From Novipirellula herctigrandis (GTDB lineage Bacteria; Planctomycetota; Planctomycetia; Pirellulales; Pirellulaceae): a stretch of DNA of 64,000 nucleotides. The notes under the pieces were generated by a model. It had not been told where the DNA came from. It was given only the letters and a program-made list of their open reading frames with translations, and searched no databases. A program made the translations under genes and the position numbers. The DNA is taken from positions 5,787,992 to 5,851,991 of the forward strand of contig SJPJ01000001.1 in NCBI GenBank assembly GCA_007859835.1, written 5' to 3'. Below are positions 56,326 to 64,000 of this stretch, one piece after another. Within the stretch, counting starts at the first letter, position 1. The number at the start of each line of letters is the position of its first letter.

Positions 56326-57099
56326 TCAATCGTAGCTGAGGGCTTCTGCGGGAATCACGACGGTTCCCATGTCGTTCTCGCCCGGTTGAATCTCGTATTC
56401 GAATCGGCTTCGCGACCATCTTTGCTTTTTGCCGCCGATTTTGACATCATCGATCCGACCAGCTTCGTGGTAAACGCGGAAGATCAGTTTCTGGTTCTCG
56501 GGCAATCCCTTGATCACAAGTTCACCGTTGGCGTCGCTCGCTGCGGCAAAGGGATGCTCAAGCACCACGACATAGGCACGCATCCAAGGGTGGATATTGC
56601 AGTCGACCGGAATTGGCGCTGGCTCTTGCTTTTCCAAATTCACGGTCTTGGACCCACCAGCGGGAATCAGAATATTCAACGGGTCATTCTCGAGGAAACT
56701 CATGTTCGCGTTATGCCCAATCGGATCGGGGTTGGTGATCTCAAGCGTGTCACCTGTTTGTGCGATCACAATGTGAGGATCGAAGCGACATTGATCGTTC
56801 GCCAAGACGTGTTTGGCATTCACCGGAGGTACTTTGTCGATTTTGGATCCACCTCGTCCGGTGTAGACATAGACCACTACGTCTTTGACTCCCTTGTTCT
56901 TTGAGTTGACCACAAGCCGTTCACTTGCCAGTTGATGCTTCCCGCAAAAACTCTCATCCTTGTTCACTACGAGGAGTGCAGGATCCTTCTGTTCGCCAGC
57001 GTACTCAAACCGAATTTTCAGGTCGGCCGCATCAAGATTGAGCGGCAAAGCTACTACAAAAGTGAGAGCGGCAACGCAATGAAGCATACGATTTTTCAA
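56326..57099 (-). CDS. Secreted cupredoxin-like protein
   Basis: 257 residues starting at TTG 57099. AGGAG (57107-57111) lies 7 nt upstream, and the signal peptide MKNRMLHCVAALTFVVALP begins there. The frame is open further upstream, but no start with a site is seen. The fold resembles plastocyanin-type copper domains: NPDPIGHNANMSFLEND and IPVDCNIHPWMRAYVVVLEHP contain His, Cys and Met arranged as in blue-copper sites. It is followed by a beta-rich CarboxypepD_reg-like segment (GELVIKGLPENQK). Probably a periplasmic electron carrier or copper binder, close to the oxidase cluster. Confidence 0.75.
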   Translation of the reverse strand: MKNRMLHCVAALTFVVALPLNLDAADLKIRFEYAGEQKDPALLVVNKDESFCGKHQLASERLVVNSKNKGVKDVVVYVYTGRGGSKIDKVPPVNAKHVLANDQCRFDPHIVIAQTGDTLEITNPDPIGHNANMSFLENDPLNILIPAGGSKTVNLEKQEPAPIPVDCNIHPWMRAYVVVLEHPFAAASDANGELVIKGLPENQKLIFRVYHEAGRIDDVKIGGKKQRWSRSRFEYEIQPGENDMGTVVIPAEALSYD

Positions 57100-57387
57100 A
57101 ACAAATCTCCTACAGATCAAATACAAAGATGGCATTGGGGGCCAAAAATGGCATCGGGGGCCCACGAACGATTCTATTCTATTGGAATCAATCGGCTAGG
57201 TCACTTGGCGTCAGTCCCCGCAAACTAGAGCATTTTCATCGTTGAGGGCGGATCTCGCCGTTCCCGCAGCCGATTGCGATCTCGGTCCGATCGACGTAAG
57301 TAATCCGGGCTAGATGGGATTGGCCAAAAACGGGCCTTCGTCAGAGGAAAACGGGCTTTCGGCCGAGGGAATTGCCGACAAAAAACG

Positions 57388-57437
57388 AAAAAAAGCGGCG
57401 ACTGAGAACGAGAGTTGTAGGTCTCTCCAGTCGCCGC
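57388..57437 (-). terminator. Terminator of candidate ncRNA
   Basis: On the minus strand, a perfect 10-bp stem GCGGCGACTG/CAGTCGCCGC (57428-57437 with 57395-57404) surrounds an inner 5-bp stem (GAGAG/CTCTC). A run of seven U follows (57394-57388). No minus-strand coding gene lies directly before it. Confidence 0.8.
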
Positions 57438-57551
57438 CCGAATTGAAATTAGCCTTTGGCGAAGTGAGTGCCAACCCTTTTTGAAGGTGGGTAGACCGTT
57501 GAAGCCAAGGTGGCAAATAGGTTGGTAGAATCACTTACTTCGGCTGGTCGT
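57388..57551 (-). ncRNA. Candidate structured small RNA
   Basis: A transcript of about 160 nt is predicted from a promoter at 57585-57558 to the terminator. Within it, CACUUACUUC-type pairing joins 57532-57541 with 57461-57470 (9 of 10 pairs), and GGUUGG (57520-57525) pairs perfectly with CCAACC (57471-57476). Two small hairpins (GCCA/UGGC and CCUU/AAGG) lie inside. No Rfam family is recognised. It could be a stand-alone sRNA or the leader of the cupredoxin gene 290 nt downstream. Confidence 0.5.
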
Positions 57552-57557
57552 TCCCTA

Positions 57558-57585
57558 ATTTTACTCTTCGTCGGCTTTCTGTCTA
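57558..57585 (-). promoter_or_regulatory. Candidate promoter of the ncRNA
   Basis: Minus strand: TAGACA (57585-57580), 16-bp spacer, TAAAAT (57563-57558). Each matches the sigma-70 consensus at five of six positions. Confidence 0.45.
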
Positions 57586-57789
57586 CCGCTAATACGCGAT
57601 AAGTGTGAATACGTCGCCGCTAAGGGGCTCTCGGGTGCCTATGGTTTTAGGAACGACGAACAGGGCGTAAATTACGGTTTTCTGGTTCAGCAATCCGGTT
57701 TTTGGTCGGATTATTGATTCGAGCGTCGCGACAGGGCTTGCCTCCGACGCATCCCCCGCATGGCGAGCGCGAAAGCACAGGATTTGGTG

Positions 57790-59088
57790 ATGAAGGTATT
57801 GATCGTTGGAAGTGGTGGACGCGAACATGCGCTCGCCTGGAAGATCTCGCAAAGTCCTCGTGTGGAAACCGTCTTCGTCGCACCCGGTAACGCTGGGACG
57901 GCCGTCGACGCGGTCAATGTTCCGATCGAAGTGACTGATATCGAAGGCTTGGTGAAATTTGCCAAGGATGAATTGATCGACATCACGGTCGTCGGTCCCG
58001 AAGTGCCATTGGTTCTTGGGCTGGTGGATGCCATGCAAGAAGAGGGCCTAAAAGTGTTTGGGCCAAGCAAAGCAGCTGCGGAACTTGAAGGAAGCAAGGT
58101 GTTTTGCAAGAACCTGCTTCACGCCGCCAATGTCCCAACTGCGGATTACCGTGCTTTCCGCAGTGCAGATGATGCGAGTCGCTACATCAAAGATCGTTAC
58201 TCGGAGCCGAACGACCCAGTCAATGTGGTGATCAAGGCCGATGGATTGGCTGCGGGCAAAGGGGTGATTGTATGTGACACACGCAGCGAAGCTCTGGAGG
58301 CAATCGACCGCATCGCGCATCAGCGTGAATTTGGCGAAGCGGGCAAGGAGCTAATTATCGAAGAACGGTTGTTTGGCCAAGAAGCCAGCGTGCTTGCGAT
58401 TACGGATGGCGAAACCATCATGACATTGCCTGCTGCGCAAGACCATAAACCTGCTCACGATGGCGATACCGGCCCTAACACCGGAGGGATGGGCGCGTAC
58501 TGTCCGACGCCGATCGTTGACGAAGCAATGATGGAAAAAGTGGAGTCGGATGTGTTGGTCCCCGTCGTGCATGCGATGAAGCGTGCTCGGCGACCCTTCA
58601 AAGGGGTTCTCTATGCGGGGATGATGCTTACGTCAGCTGGGCCAAAAGTATTGGAATTCAACGTCCGTTTTGGTGACCCCGAATGCCAACCGCTGCTGAT
58701 GCGACTGAAGACCGATCTTATCGATGTGATTGAGGCGACGATTGACGGACGCCTCGGTGAGCTTGGACCGCTTGAGTGGGACGAACGACCGAGTATTTGC
58801 GTCGTGATGGCTAGTGAAGGGTATCCTGGAGACTATGAAAAAGGACGTACCATTCGAGGGCTCGACCGGGCAGCCGAGCTGCCTGATGTCAAAGTGTTTC
58901 ATGCCGGCACTGCAATCGATGATGGCCGAATTTATAACACGGGCGGTCGCGTGTTAGGCGTCACTGCGATCGGCAATTCGATCAGCAATGCGAAGTTGCA
59001 AGCTTATACAGCGGTGAAAGAAATTCGCTGGGAAGGTGCATGGTGCCGCAAAGACATCAGCGACAAGGCGCTTGCGTACAAGGCTTAG
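57790..59088 (+). CDS. purD: Phosphoribosylamine-glycine ligase
   Basis: A 432-residue ATP-grasp enzyme joining phosphoribosylamine and glycine in purine synthesis. Diagnostic segments are MKVLIVGSGGREHALAWK at the start, KADGLAAGKGVIVCDT, and GPNTGGMGAYCPTP near the glycine site. FNVRFGDPECQPLL marks the metal-binding region. ATG 57790 is used since the family begins here and AGGA lies about 8 nt upstream. It is convergent with the HAD-family gene. Confidence 0.95.
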   Translation: MKVLIVGSGGREHALAWKISQSPRVETVFVAPGNAGTAVDAVNVPIEVTDIEGLVKFAKDELIDITVVGPEVPLVLGLVDAMQEEGLKVFGPSKAAAELEGSKVFCKNLLHAANVPTADYRAFRSADDASRYIKDRYSEPNDPVNVVIKADGLAAGKGVIVCDTRSEALEAIDRIAHQREFGEAGKELIIEERLFGQEASVLAITDGETIMTLPAAQDHKPAHDGDTGPNTGGMGAYCPTPIVDEAMMEKVESDVLVPVVHAMKRARRPFKGVLYAGMMLTSAGPKVLEFNVRFGDPECQPLLMRLKTDLIDVIEATIDGRLGELGPLEWDERPSICVVMASEGYPGDYEKGRTIRGLDRAAELPDVKVFHAGTAIDDGRIYNTGGRVLGVTAIGNSISNAKLQAYTAVKEIRWEGAWCRKDISDKALAYKA

Positions 59089-59102
59089 TGGAAGTCGTTG
59101 AT

Positions 59103-59771
59103 TTAAGCGTTCGCTTGCTGTGCTCGATAGAGTTTGCCATCGCGGACATCGATGCAATCCATCGAAGCTCTGGCGGCCGCTTCAAGACCAAGCGGCGAAT
59201 CTTCGAAGACTAAGCATCCCTCGGGTGGGACGCCTAGTAGTTCGGCGGTTTTCAAGAACACGTCCGGTTCAGGCTTGTGACGTTCGGTGTCTTCTGCGGT
59301 GACGATCACTTCAAAATACTCTCGCATTCCGATTTGTTCTAGTTGTGCGGTGACTCCTTCTTTGTCGCCACCACTTGCGACAGAGATCGGTATTTTGCGG
59401 TGATGATTTCGGGCGATCGAACAGATGTCCTCGCGGGCTTCGATCCGCAGCATTCGTCGTCCGAACGCGGCCTCTTTCAACGCCGTGACCTCATTCGGAT
59501 CGGCGTCAATCGATTGCTCTTTACCCAATACTTCAACAATCTTTTCACTGCGCATTCCCCCCATTGAATAGAACTTCACCTCGGGGAATGAAATGCCATA
59601 GGGGATCAAGGCTTCAAGCCAGGCTTCATAATGCAGCGGCATCGAGTCCGTCAAGGTTCCATCGCAATCAAATATCAATCCGGCATATTGGGAAAAGTCG
59701 TCCACAGGTTTGGCCTTGGCGGGAATCGTAGTGAAAAGGGGCGCTGTTTGCCTGGTTAGCCTATGTTGCAT
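59103..59771 (-). CDS. HAD-family phosphatase/phosphomutase (beta-phosphoglucomutase-like)
   Basis: About 222 residues from ATG 59771; in-frame ATG 59834 would add a basic 21-residue head. Motif I is LIFDCDGTLTDSMPLHYEAW, with both catalytic Asp. Motif II is VASGGDK, motif III lies around HKPEPDVF, and motif IV is CLVFEDSPLGLEAA. A four-helix cap follows motif I, as in beta-phosphoglucomutase and sugar-phosphate phosphatases. Substrate unknown. Convergent with purD. Confidence 0.88.
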   Translation of the reverse strand: MQHRLTRQTAPLFTTIPAKAKPVDDFSQYAGLIFDCDGTLTDSMPLHYEAWLEALIPYGISFPEVKFYSMGGMRSEKIVEVLGKEQSIDADPNEVTALKEAAFGRRMLRIEAREDICSIARNHHRKIPISVASGGDKEGVTAQLEQIGMREYFEVIVTAEDTERHKPEPDVFLKTAELLGVPPEGCLVFEDSPLGLEAAARASMDCIDVRDGKLYRAQQANA

Positions 59772-59932
59772 TACAGAAGTTGCAAACCCTTCGTCGGTCC
59801 TACGCTGAAGAGGCCGTGTTGTGCGAAGCCGCACATGGTTTCTGTGGCTAGCCTAGCGACCGGTTTGTGTTGTATTCACGCACATAGTCTTTTTTTTTGC
59901 TTTCAGGTGGCACAGAAAGTGAATTGAAAAAA

Positions 59933-59961
59933 TTGTGTCACGGCACCGCATCGTGTAACAT
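59933..59961 (+). promoter_or_regulatory. Candidate promoter of gltA
   Basis: TTGTGT (59933-59938) and TAACAT (59956-59961) with a 17-bp spacer, 39 bp before the gltA start. AAGGAAA at 59987-59993 is the probable ribosome-binding site. Confidence 0.45.
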
Positions 59962-60000
59962 TCAGGAGTATCAGTTTATCCGAGCCAAGGAAATCAAAGC

Positions 60001-61302
60001 ATGAGTGAAGGTATCAATTCCGGAAAATCATACGAACTCGATCTAGGCGACCGAAAAATCTCACTACCCGAGGTGATCGGAACCGAAAACGAACGAGGCT
60101 TTGACATCTCTAAACTTCGCGACGAGACGGGTGTCGTCACGCTCGACGAAGGCTACCGAAATACGGGCAGTGTCAAGTCGGCGATCACTTACATTGATGG
60201 CGAGAACGGGATTCTGCGTTACCGGGGCATCCCGATTGAGCAGCTTGCCGAAAACTCGACCTTTGTCGAAACGTCACTTTTATTGATGTACGGAGAGCTT
60301 CCGTCTGATGAACATTTGAACCGATTCCGCGAGATGCTCACGGAGCATCAAATGATTCACGAAGGAATGCGCAACTCCTTCCTTGGTTATCCGCCGAGTG
60401 GTCACCCGATGGCGATTCTGTCATCGATGATCAACACCTTGTCTTGTTACAACTCCGCTGTGATGGAAATGGAGGATGAAGTCGGCTTTGAAAATGCGGC
60501 TGCCCGGTTGCTTTCAAAAATTCGCACCGTCGCCGCATACGCATACAAAACATCGATGGGTCAACCATTGATGTACCCCGATCCGAAGTTGAGTTATTGC
60601 CGCAATTTCTTGCACCTGATGTTCTCATTGCCATCGAACCGGCATCATCCTGCGGACGACGTGGTTCGAGCTTTGTCGCTATTTTTGATTTTGCACGCTG
60701 ACCACGAACAAAACTGTTCTACCGCAACCGTCCGCATGGTTGGCTCTTCGGGTGCGAACTTGTTTGCATCATGTGCAGCCGGCGTATGTGCTCTGTGGGG
60801 GCCGCTTCACGGTGGAGCAAATGTCGCTGTGATGGAACAGCTTCAACGTATTCACGAATCCGACGAGCGAATCGAAGATTTGATCGAGCGTGTGAAACAG
60901 AAAAAGGAAAAGCTTTACGGTTTCGGTCACGGCGTCTACAAGAGCTATGATCCACGGGCAAATATTCTTCGTGATCAAGTCACCAAAATTGTGAACAAGC
61001 ACGGACATAGTGACCCGCTATTGGATATCGCTAAAAAATTAGAAGAGATTGCGTTGAGCGACGACTATTTTGTGAGTCGAAAGTTGTATCCGAATGTTGA
61101 CTTCTATTCGGGCATTTTGCTTCGTGCGATCGGTATTCCGCTTAACATGTATACGGTCATGTTTGCGATGGGCCGGATGCCTGGTTGGATTGCTCAGTGG
61201 AAAGAAGTTCGCGATAGCGAGAGCCGCATTTATCGACCAAGGCAAATCTACACGGGCCCACCCTGCCGCGACTATGTCGAAATGCAAGACCGAGAGTTCT
61301 GA
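60001..61302 (+). CDS. gltA: Citrate synthase
   Basis: A 433-residue enzyme condensing oxaloacetate and acetyl-CoA at the entry of the TCA cycle. Key segments are GILRYRGIPIEQLA, NCSTATVRMVGSSGANLFAS, GPLHGGANVAVME with catalytic His, YGFGHGVYKSYDPRA, and the catalytic-Asp region NVDFYSGI. Length and order match the bacterial hexameric type. It has its own promoter and is convergent with prmC. Confidence 0.96.
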   Translation: MSEGINSGKSYELDLGDRKISLPEVIGTENERGFDISKLRDETGVVTLDEGYRNTGSVKSAITYIDGENGILRYRGIPIEQLAENSTFVETSLLLMYGELPSDEHLNRFREMLTEHQMIHEGMRNSFLGYPPSGHPMAILSSMINTLSCYNSAVMEMEDEVGFENAAARLLSKIRTVAAYAYKTSMGQPLMYPDPKLSYCRNFLHLMFSLPSNRHHPADDVVRALSLFLILHADHEQNCSTATVRMVGSSGANLFASCAAGVCALWGPLHGGANVAVMEQLQRIHESDERIEDLIERVKQKKEKLYGFGHGVYKSYDPRANILRDQVTKIVNKHGHSDPLLDIAKKLEEIALSDDYFVSRKLYPNVDFYSGILLRAIGIPLNMYTVMFAMGRMPGWIAQWKEVRDSESRIYRPRQIYTGPPCRDYVEMQDREF

Positions 61303-61370
61303 TTCGCTAATTCGCAAAAAAGCATGTAACCGAGATTCAATCGAACGCGTGTGGTTTTTGAAATTGCATG

Positions 61371-61392
61371 CTTAAGTGTTTGATCACTTAAG
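61371..61392. terminator. Inverted repeat between gltA and prmC
   Basis: CTTAAGTG (61371-61378) and CACTTAAG (61385-61392) form a perfect 8-bp stem with a TTTGAT loop that overlaps the prmC stop codon. No strong T-run, so termination is uncertain. Confidence 0.4.
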
Positions 61393-62296
61393 ATTCGATT
61401 TTCGCCATCGAGATCAGACGCTGGTGGTTGGCGAGATCCTTGATGATTCGCAGCTCAGCTAAGTTGGCTGTTGCGTCGACGAGTTCTTCGCATAAATCGG
61501 CAATCATGGGACTGATTTCGATAATCAATCGGCCGCCGAGTTCAAGCCGCGGAGGAGCGTTTTCAAGCAGGCGTTTGATAACGTCGAGGCCATCGATCCC
61601 TGCGACTAACGCTTCGCGGGGTTCGTACTCGCGGACCGACGCGGGCAGGTCATCGTATTCCGATTCGCTCACGTAAGGCGGATTGCTGCAGATGATATCG
61701 AACGTTTCCGGCTTGGTGACCGACGCGAACAGGTCGCTGTGGACAAAGTCGATCGAATCGGCGAATTTCAAGTGCGCGGCATTCCACCGGGCAATGTTCA
61801 ACGCCGTCTCGCTTTGATCGACCGCCGTTATCTCAGCGTTTTTAATGTGCTTGGCAAGCGTGATTGCGATCGCGCCGCTTCCGGTTCCAATATCGGCAAT
61901 TCGGATGGGGCGATCGGTAACCTTCATTGTTTTGACGCAATCGATTGCTTCGATCACAAGATGCTCAGTTTCCGGGCGAGGTATCAACACATTCTCGTCG
62001 ACCCGGAATCGCAAGGAATAGAATTCCTTGTAGCCAACTAATTGTGCAACCGGCGTTCCTTCGCCGCGTCGTCGCACCATTTCACGGAACGCAACACGCT
62101 GTTCTTCACTGGGAACCTCTGCGAAGGCAGTGTAGAGTTCGATGCGCGCACAATCGCGAGCATGAGCAAGCAAGATTTCGGAATCAAGACGTGGTGAGTC
62201 GCTGCCGCGTTGTGTGAAAAAATTGGTCGTCCACTCTAGCAACCGTAGCACCGTCCATGGATCTTCCTTTGTGTCTGGCTTCGAGGTGTCCGACAT
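61388..62296 (-). CDS. prmC: Release factor glutamine methyltransferase
   Basis: 302 residues from ATG 62296 (AAAGG upstream); an in-frame ATG at 62329 would overlap prfA. It methylates the glutamine of the GGQ motif in release factors. It has the AdoMet motif IADIGTGSGAIAITLAKH and the catalytic NPPYV in ICSNPPYVSESEYDDLP, with RPETEHLV before. It directly follows prfA, its substrate gene, with a 25-bp gap, a common arrangement. Confidence 0.95.
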   Translation of the reverse strand: MSDTSKPDTKEDPWTVLRLLEWTTNFFTQRGSDSPRLDSEILLAHARDCARIELYTAFAEVPSEEQRVAFREMVRRRGEGTPVAQLVGYKEFYSLRFRVDENVLIPRPETEHLVIEAIDCVKTMKVTDRPIRIADIGTGSGAIAITLAKHIKNAEITAVDQSETALNIARWNAAHLKFADSIDFVHSDLFASVTKPETFDIICSNPPYVSESEYDDLPASVREYEPREALVAGIDGLDVIKRLLENAPPRLELGGRLIIEISPMIADLCEELVDATANLAELRIIKDLANHQRLISMAKIES

Positions 62297-62321
62297 GGGG
62301 ACCTTTCGTGAGTGGTTCGCT

Positions 62322-63401
62322 TTAGTCAATCATGTCGCCGCGAAGTTGATCGCGGTCGTATTCAATCATTGCTTCGGTGACAGCGGACAAGTCACCAGCA
62401 ATGATTTGATCCAGCTTGTATAGCGTCAGATTGATTCGATGGTCGGTCAAACGGTTTTGAGGAAAATTGTAGGTCCGAATTCGCTGGCTACGGTCACCTG
62501 ATCCGATCAAACCTTTGCGAGTTTCCGCCTGCTTGGCTTCCTCTTCTTCTCGTTTCTTTTCATAGACGCGCGCCTTGAGAACTCGAAGTGCTTTGGCCAA
62601 GTTCTTGTGTTGGCTTTTTTCGTCTTGGCACTGCACGACGGTGCCGGTTGCATGGTGCGTCAAGCGAATCGCGGATTCGGTCTTGTTGACGTGCTGCCCA
62701 CCAGGCCCCGAGGCACAAAATTTGTCAATTCGATAGTCTTCTGGCTTAATCTCGATTTCGACATCTTCCGGTTCTGGCATTACCGCAACGGTGGCTGCCG
62801 ATGTATGAACCCGGCCTTGTGTTTCAGTTTCAGGAACGCGTTGCACGCGGTGTCCACCCGATTCGTACGCCAAATCGCGGTAGACGTTTTCCCCTTCAAG
62901 AGTCAATGTGATTTCTTTGAACCCGCCCATTTCGGTCGCGTTATGGTCCATGATTTCAATCTTCCACTTTTTCGCCTCCGCGTAATGTTTGTACATTTCA
63001 AACAAGTCGCGAGCGAAAAGGGCCGCTTCGTCACCACCGGTGCCGGCTCGGATTTCCATGACACAGCGGGTCCGGTGAGAATCTTCGCCACCGACAGTGA
63101 GTGACAGTAGTTCCTCCCAGAGGCTTTCGCGTTTCTTACGTAGGGTGGCCATCTCCGCTTCCGCCATGTCCCGTTCATCCGGGTCCGAGGCTGCTTCGGC
63201 CATCTCTTCGCACTCGCGGATTTCGTCTGTCAACCGCTTAAATTCACGGTACTTTCCAGCGACTTTGGCCAATCCGCCATGTTCGCGCGCGGTCGCGCTC
63301 ATCCTCGCCCCGTCGCCTAAGACCGCGGGATTGGACATGTCGGCTTCAAGCTGTTTGAATCGAGCAAGTTTTTCTTCGAGCGTGTCGCGAATGGTACTCA
63401 T
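62322..63401 (-). CDS. prfA: Peptide chain release factor 1
   Basis: A 359-residue class I release factor reading UAA and UAG. The GGQ peptidyl-hydrolysis loop is in [16 protein letters not shown]. Domain segments [15 protein letters not shown] and [20 protein letters not shown] are typical of RF1. The C-terminus ([22 protein letters not shown]) is conserved. It lies in the prfA-prmC pair downstream of rpmE. Confidence 0.96.
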   Translation of the reverse strand: MSTIRDTLEEKLARFKQLEADMSNPAVLGDGARMSATAREHGGLAKVAGKYREFKRLTDEIRECEEMAEAASDPDERDMAEAEMATLRKKRESLWEELLSLTVGGEDSHRTRCVMEIRAGTGGDEAALFARDLFEMYKHYAEAKKWKIEIMDHNATEMGGFKEITLTLEGENVYRDLAYESGGHRVQRVPETETQGRVHTSAATVAVMPEPEDVEIEIKPEDYRIDKFCASGPGGQHVNKTESAIRLTHHATGTVVQCQDEKSQHKNLAKALRVLKARVYEKKREEEEAKQAETRKGLIGSGDRSQRIRTYNFPQNRLTDHRINLTLYKLDQIIAGDLSAVTEAMIEYDRDQLRGDMID

Positions 63402-63482
63402 AGACTGCGTCTGTCAGAGAAAAGGCGGGAAGCACCGAGAGGGATCGAGGAACCGATCCAGTTTGGGGGTGAACTTTATGAA

Positions 63483-63521
63483 AACAGCCGCACGCGCTCA
63501 CGGATGAACGGTGCGGCTGTT
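63483..63521 (-). terminator. Terminator after rpmE
   Basis: AACAGCCGCAC (63483-63493) pairs with GTGCGGCTGTT (63511-63521), an 11-bp stem. On the minus strand it is followed by TTTTCAT. It lies between the rpmE stop and prfA, so it would limit readthrough into prfA. Confidence 0.75.
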
Positions 63522-63542
63522 CGTGTTTCAGATTGGAGGAAG

Positions 63543-63791
63543 CTATTTTTTAGCTTTCTTGCCTGCCTTCTTAGGCTGCAGGCTGCCGTAGGTTCCAGCT
63601 GCAAACTTCTTTTGGAACTTGTCGATTCGGCCCGCTGTGTCAACGTATTTCAGCTTTCCGGTATAAAACGGGTGACATTCGTTGCAAATGTCGAGCTTTA
63701 ACTCGGGACGAACACTACGAGTCGTAAACGTATTGCCACAGCCGCATTTGACCGTGGTTTCTTGGTAATTGGGGTGAATGCCGTCTTTCAT
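63543..63791 (-). CDS. rpmE: 50S ribosomal protein L31, zinc-binding form
   Basis: An 82-residue protein with [20 protein letters not shown], then [28 protein letters not shown] (in two parts). The CGC and CNEC pairs form the zinc-binding site of the C+ type L31. The lysine-rich C-terminus (KKAGKKAKK) is longer than usual. First gene of rpmE-prfA-prmC, with its own promoter. Confidence 0.95.
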   Translation of the reverse strand: MKDGIHPNYQETTVKCGCGNTFTTRSVRPELKLDICNECHPFYTGKLKYVDTAGRIDKFQKKFAAGTYGSLQPKKAGKKAKK

Positions 63792-63858
63792 GGCAGTTTC
63801 TTCTCATTTTTCGCTAAGGGGATGGACGCTGGCGATCGTACAGCGCTCGCTTGCTTGT

Positions 63859-63888
63859 ATCGTACGCTAACGTCCTGACTTTGTTCAA
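63859..63888 (-). promoter_or_regulatory. Candidate promoter of rpmE
   Basis: Minus strand: TTGAAC (63888-63883), 18-bp spacer, TACGAT (63864-63859), about 70 bp before the rpmE start. Confidence 0.5.
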
Positions 63889-63932
63889 GGGCGGTGGAAT
63901 TAAGGATTGTTGCACCCATTTGCTGCTCAAAG

Positions 63933-64000
63933 CTGGCCGTTCGGAGATGTCTGGCCGTTCGGAGATGTCTGGCCGTTCGGAGATGTCTGGCCGTTCGGAG
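63933..64000. repeat. Tandem 18-bp repeat running off the window
   Basis: CTGGCCGTTCGGAGATGT is repeated without change at 63933, 63951 and 63969, and a 14-bp part copy reaches the window end. The total copy number is unknown. The period is a multiple of three, so it could encode a hexapeptide repeat, but no gene can be shown. Confidence 0.92.

Larger units (their letters stand above)
57100..57789. other. Intergenic region between cupredoxin gene and purD
   Basis: 690 bp with no credible protein frame. It contains a candidate minus-strand structured RNA with promoter-like hexamers and a terminator, listed separately. I recognised nothing in the remainder. Confidence 0.5.

Noticed and set aside
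57310..57534. 74-codon minus-strand frame
   Set aside because: It runs through the terminator hairpin and the paired segments of the ncRNA candidate; no protein features.

Overview
The window looks like chromosomal DNA from a planctomycete, probably near Rhodopirellula/Pirellulaceae. This is inferred from the proteins: long secreted carboxypeptidase-regulatory-repeat proteins, multi-heme-site cytochromes c with planctomycete-type layout, a formylglycine-enzyme-like secreted protein, and leaderless or weakly Shine-Dalgarno-led genes. No rRNA or tRNA gene, transposase, phage gene or CRISPR array was seen. It reads as core chromosome, not an accessory island.

Layout. 1-7.1 kb: end of a squalene-cyclase/prenyltransferase-repeat protein, an ABC exporter, a pair of ABC-2 permeases, a secreted esterase and a small zinc-ribbon/methyltransferase operon. 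7.2-12.7 kb: fasciclin protein, sugar porter and the glpK-glpD glycerol operon. 12.8-21.4 kb: a giant secreted thioredoxin-like protein, an amino-acid permease fused to universal-stress domains, dapB, an MFS carrier and a Nudix hydrolase. 21.5-29.8 kb: a GH20-like secreted protein, thiC, a di-heme cytochrome, dodecin, a methyltransferase, a GT39-type glycosyltransferase and threonine aldolase. 30-35 kb: hisD-hisC-hisB, truA and asd. 35-42.6 kb: FGE-like protein, HtrA-type protease, a uronate-isomerase-like protein with a long acidic tail, and leuA behind an attenuator. 42.6-49.4 kb: fliP-fliQ-fliR-flhB export genes, then a membrane protein coupled to a POTRA-like secreted protein. 49.4-57.1 kb: a respiratory-oxidase assembly cluster (cytochrome c lipoprotein, small membrane protein, ctaA, ctaB, ABC ATPase and permease, Sco, DUF420) and a cupredoxin-like protein. 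57.2-64 kb: a candidate ncRNA, purD, a HAD phosphatase, gltA, prmC-prfA, rpmE and a tandem repeat running off the end.

The main regulatory observation is upstream of leuA. On the minus strand there is a good -35/-10 promoter. Its predicted start site falls on the ATG of a 19-residue peptide with seven leucines. A 13-bp GC-rich hairpin with a U-run follows, and a competing pairing includes the end of the peptide's reading frame. This is the architecture of ribosome-mediated transcription attenuation, apparently with a leaderless leader peptide. A second is a roughly 160-nt structured RNA candidate on the minus strand between the cupredoxin gene and purD, with its own promoter-like hexamers and terminator.
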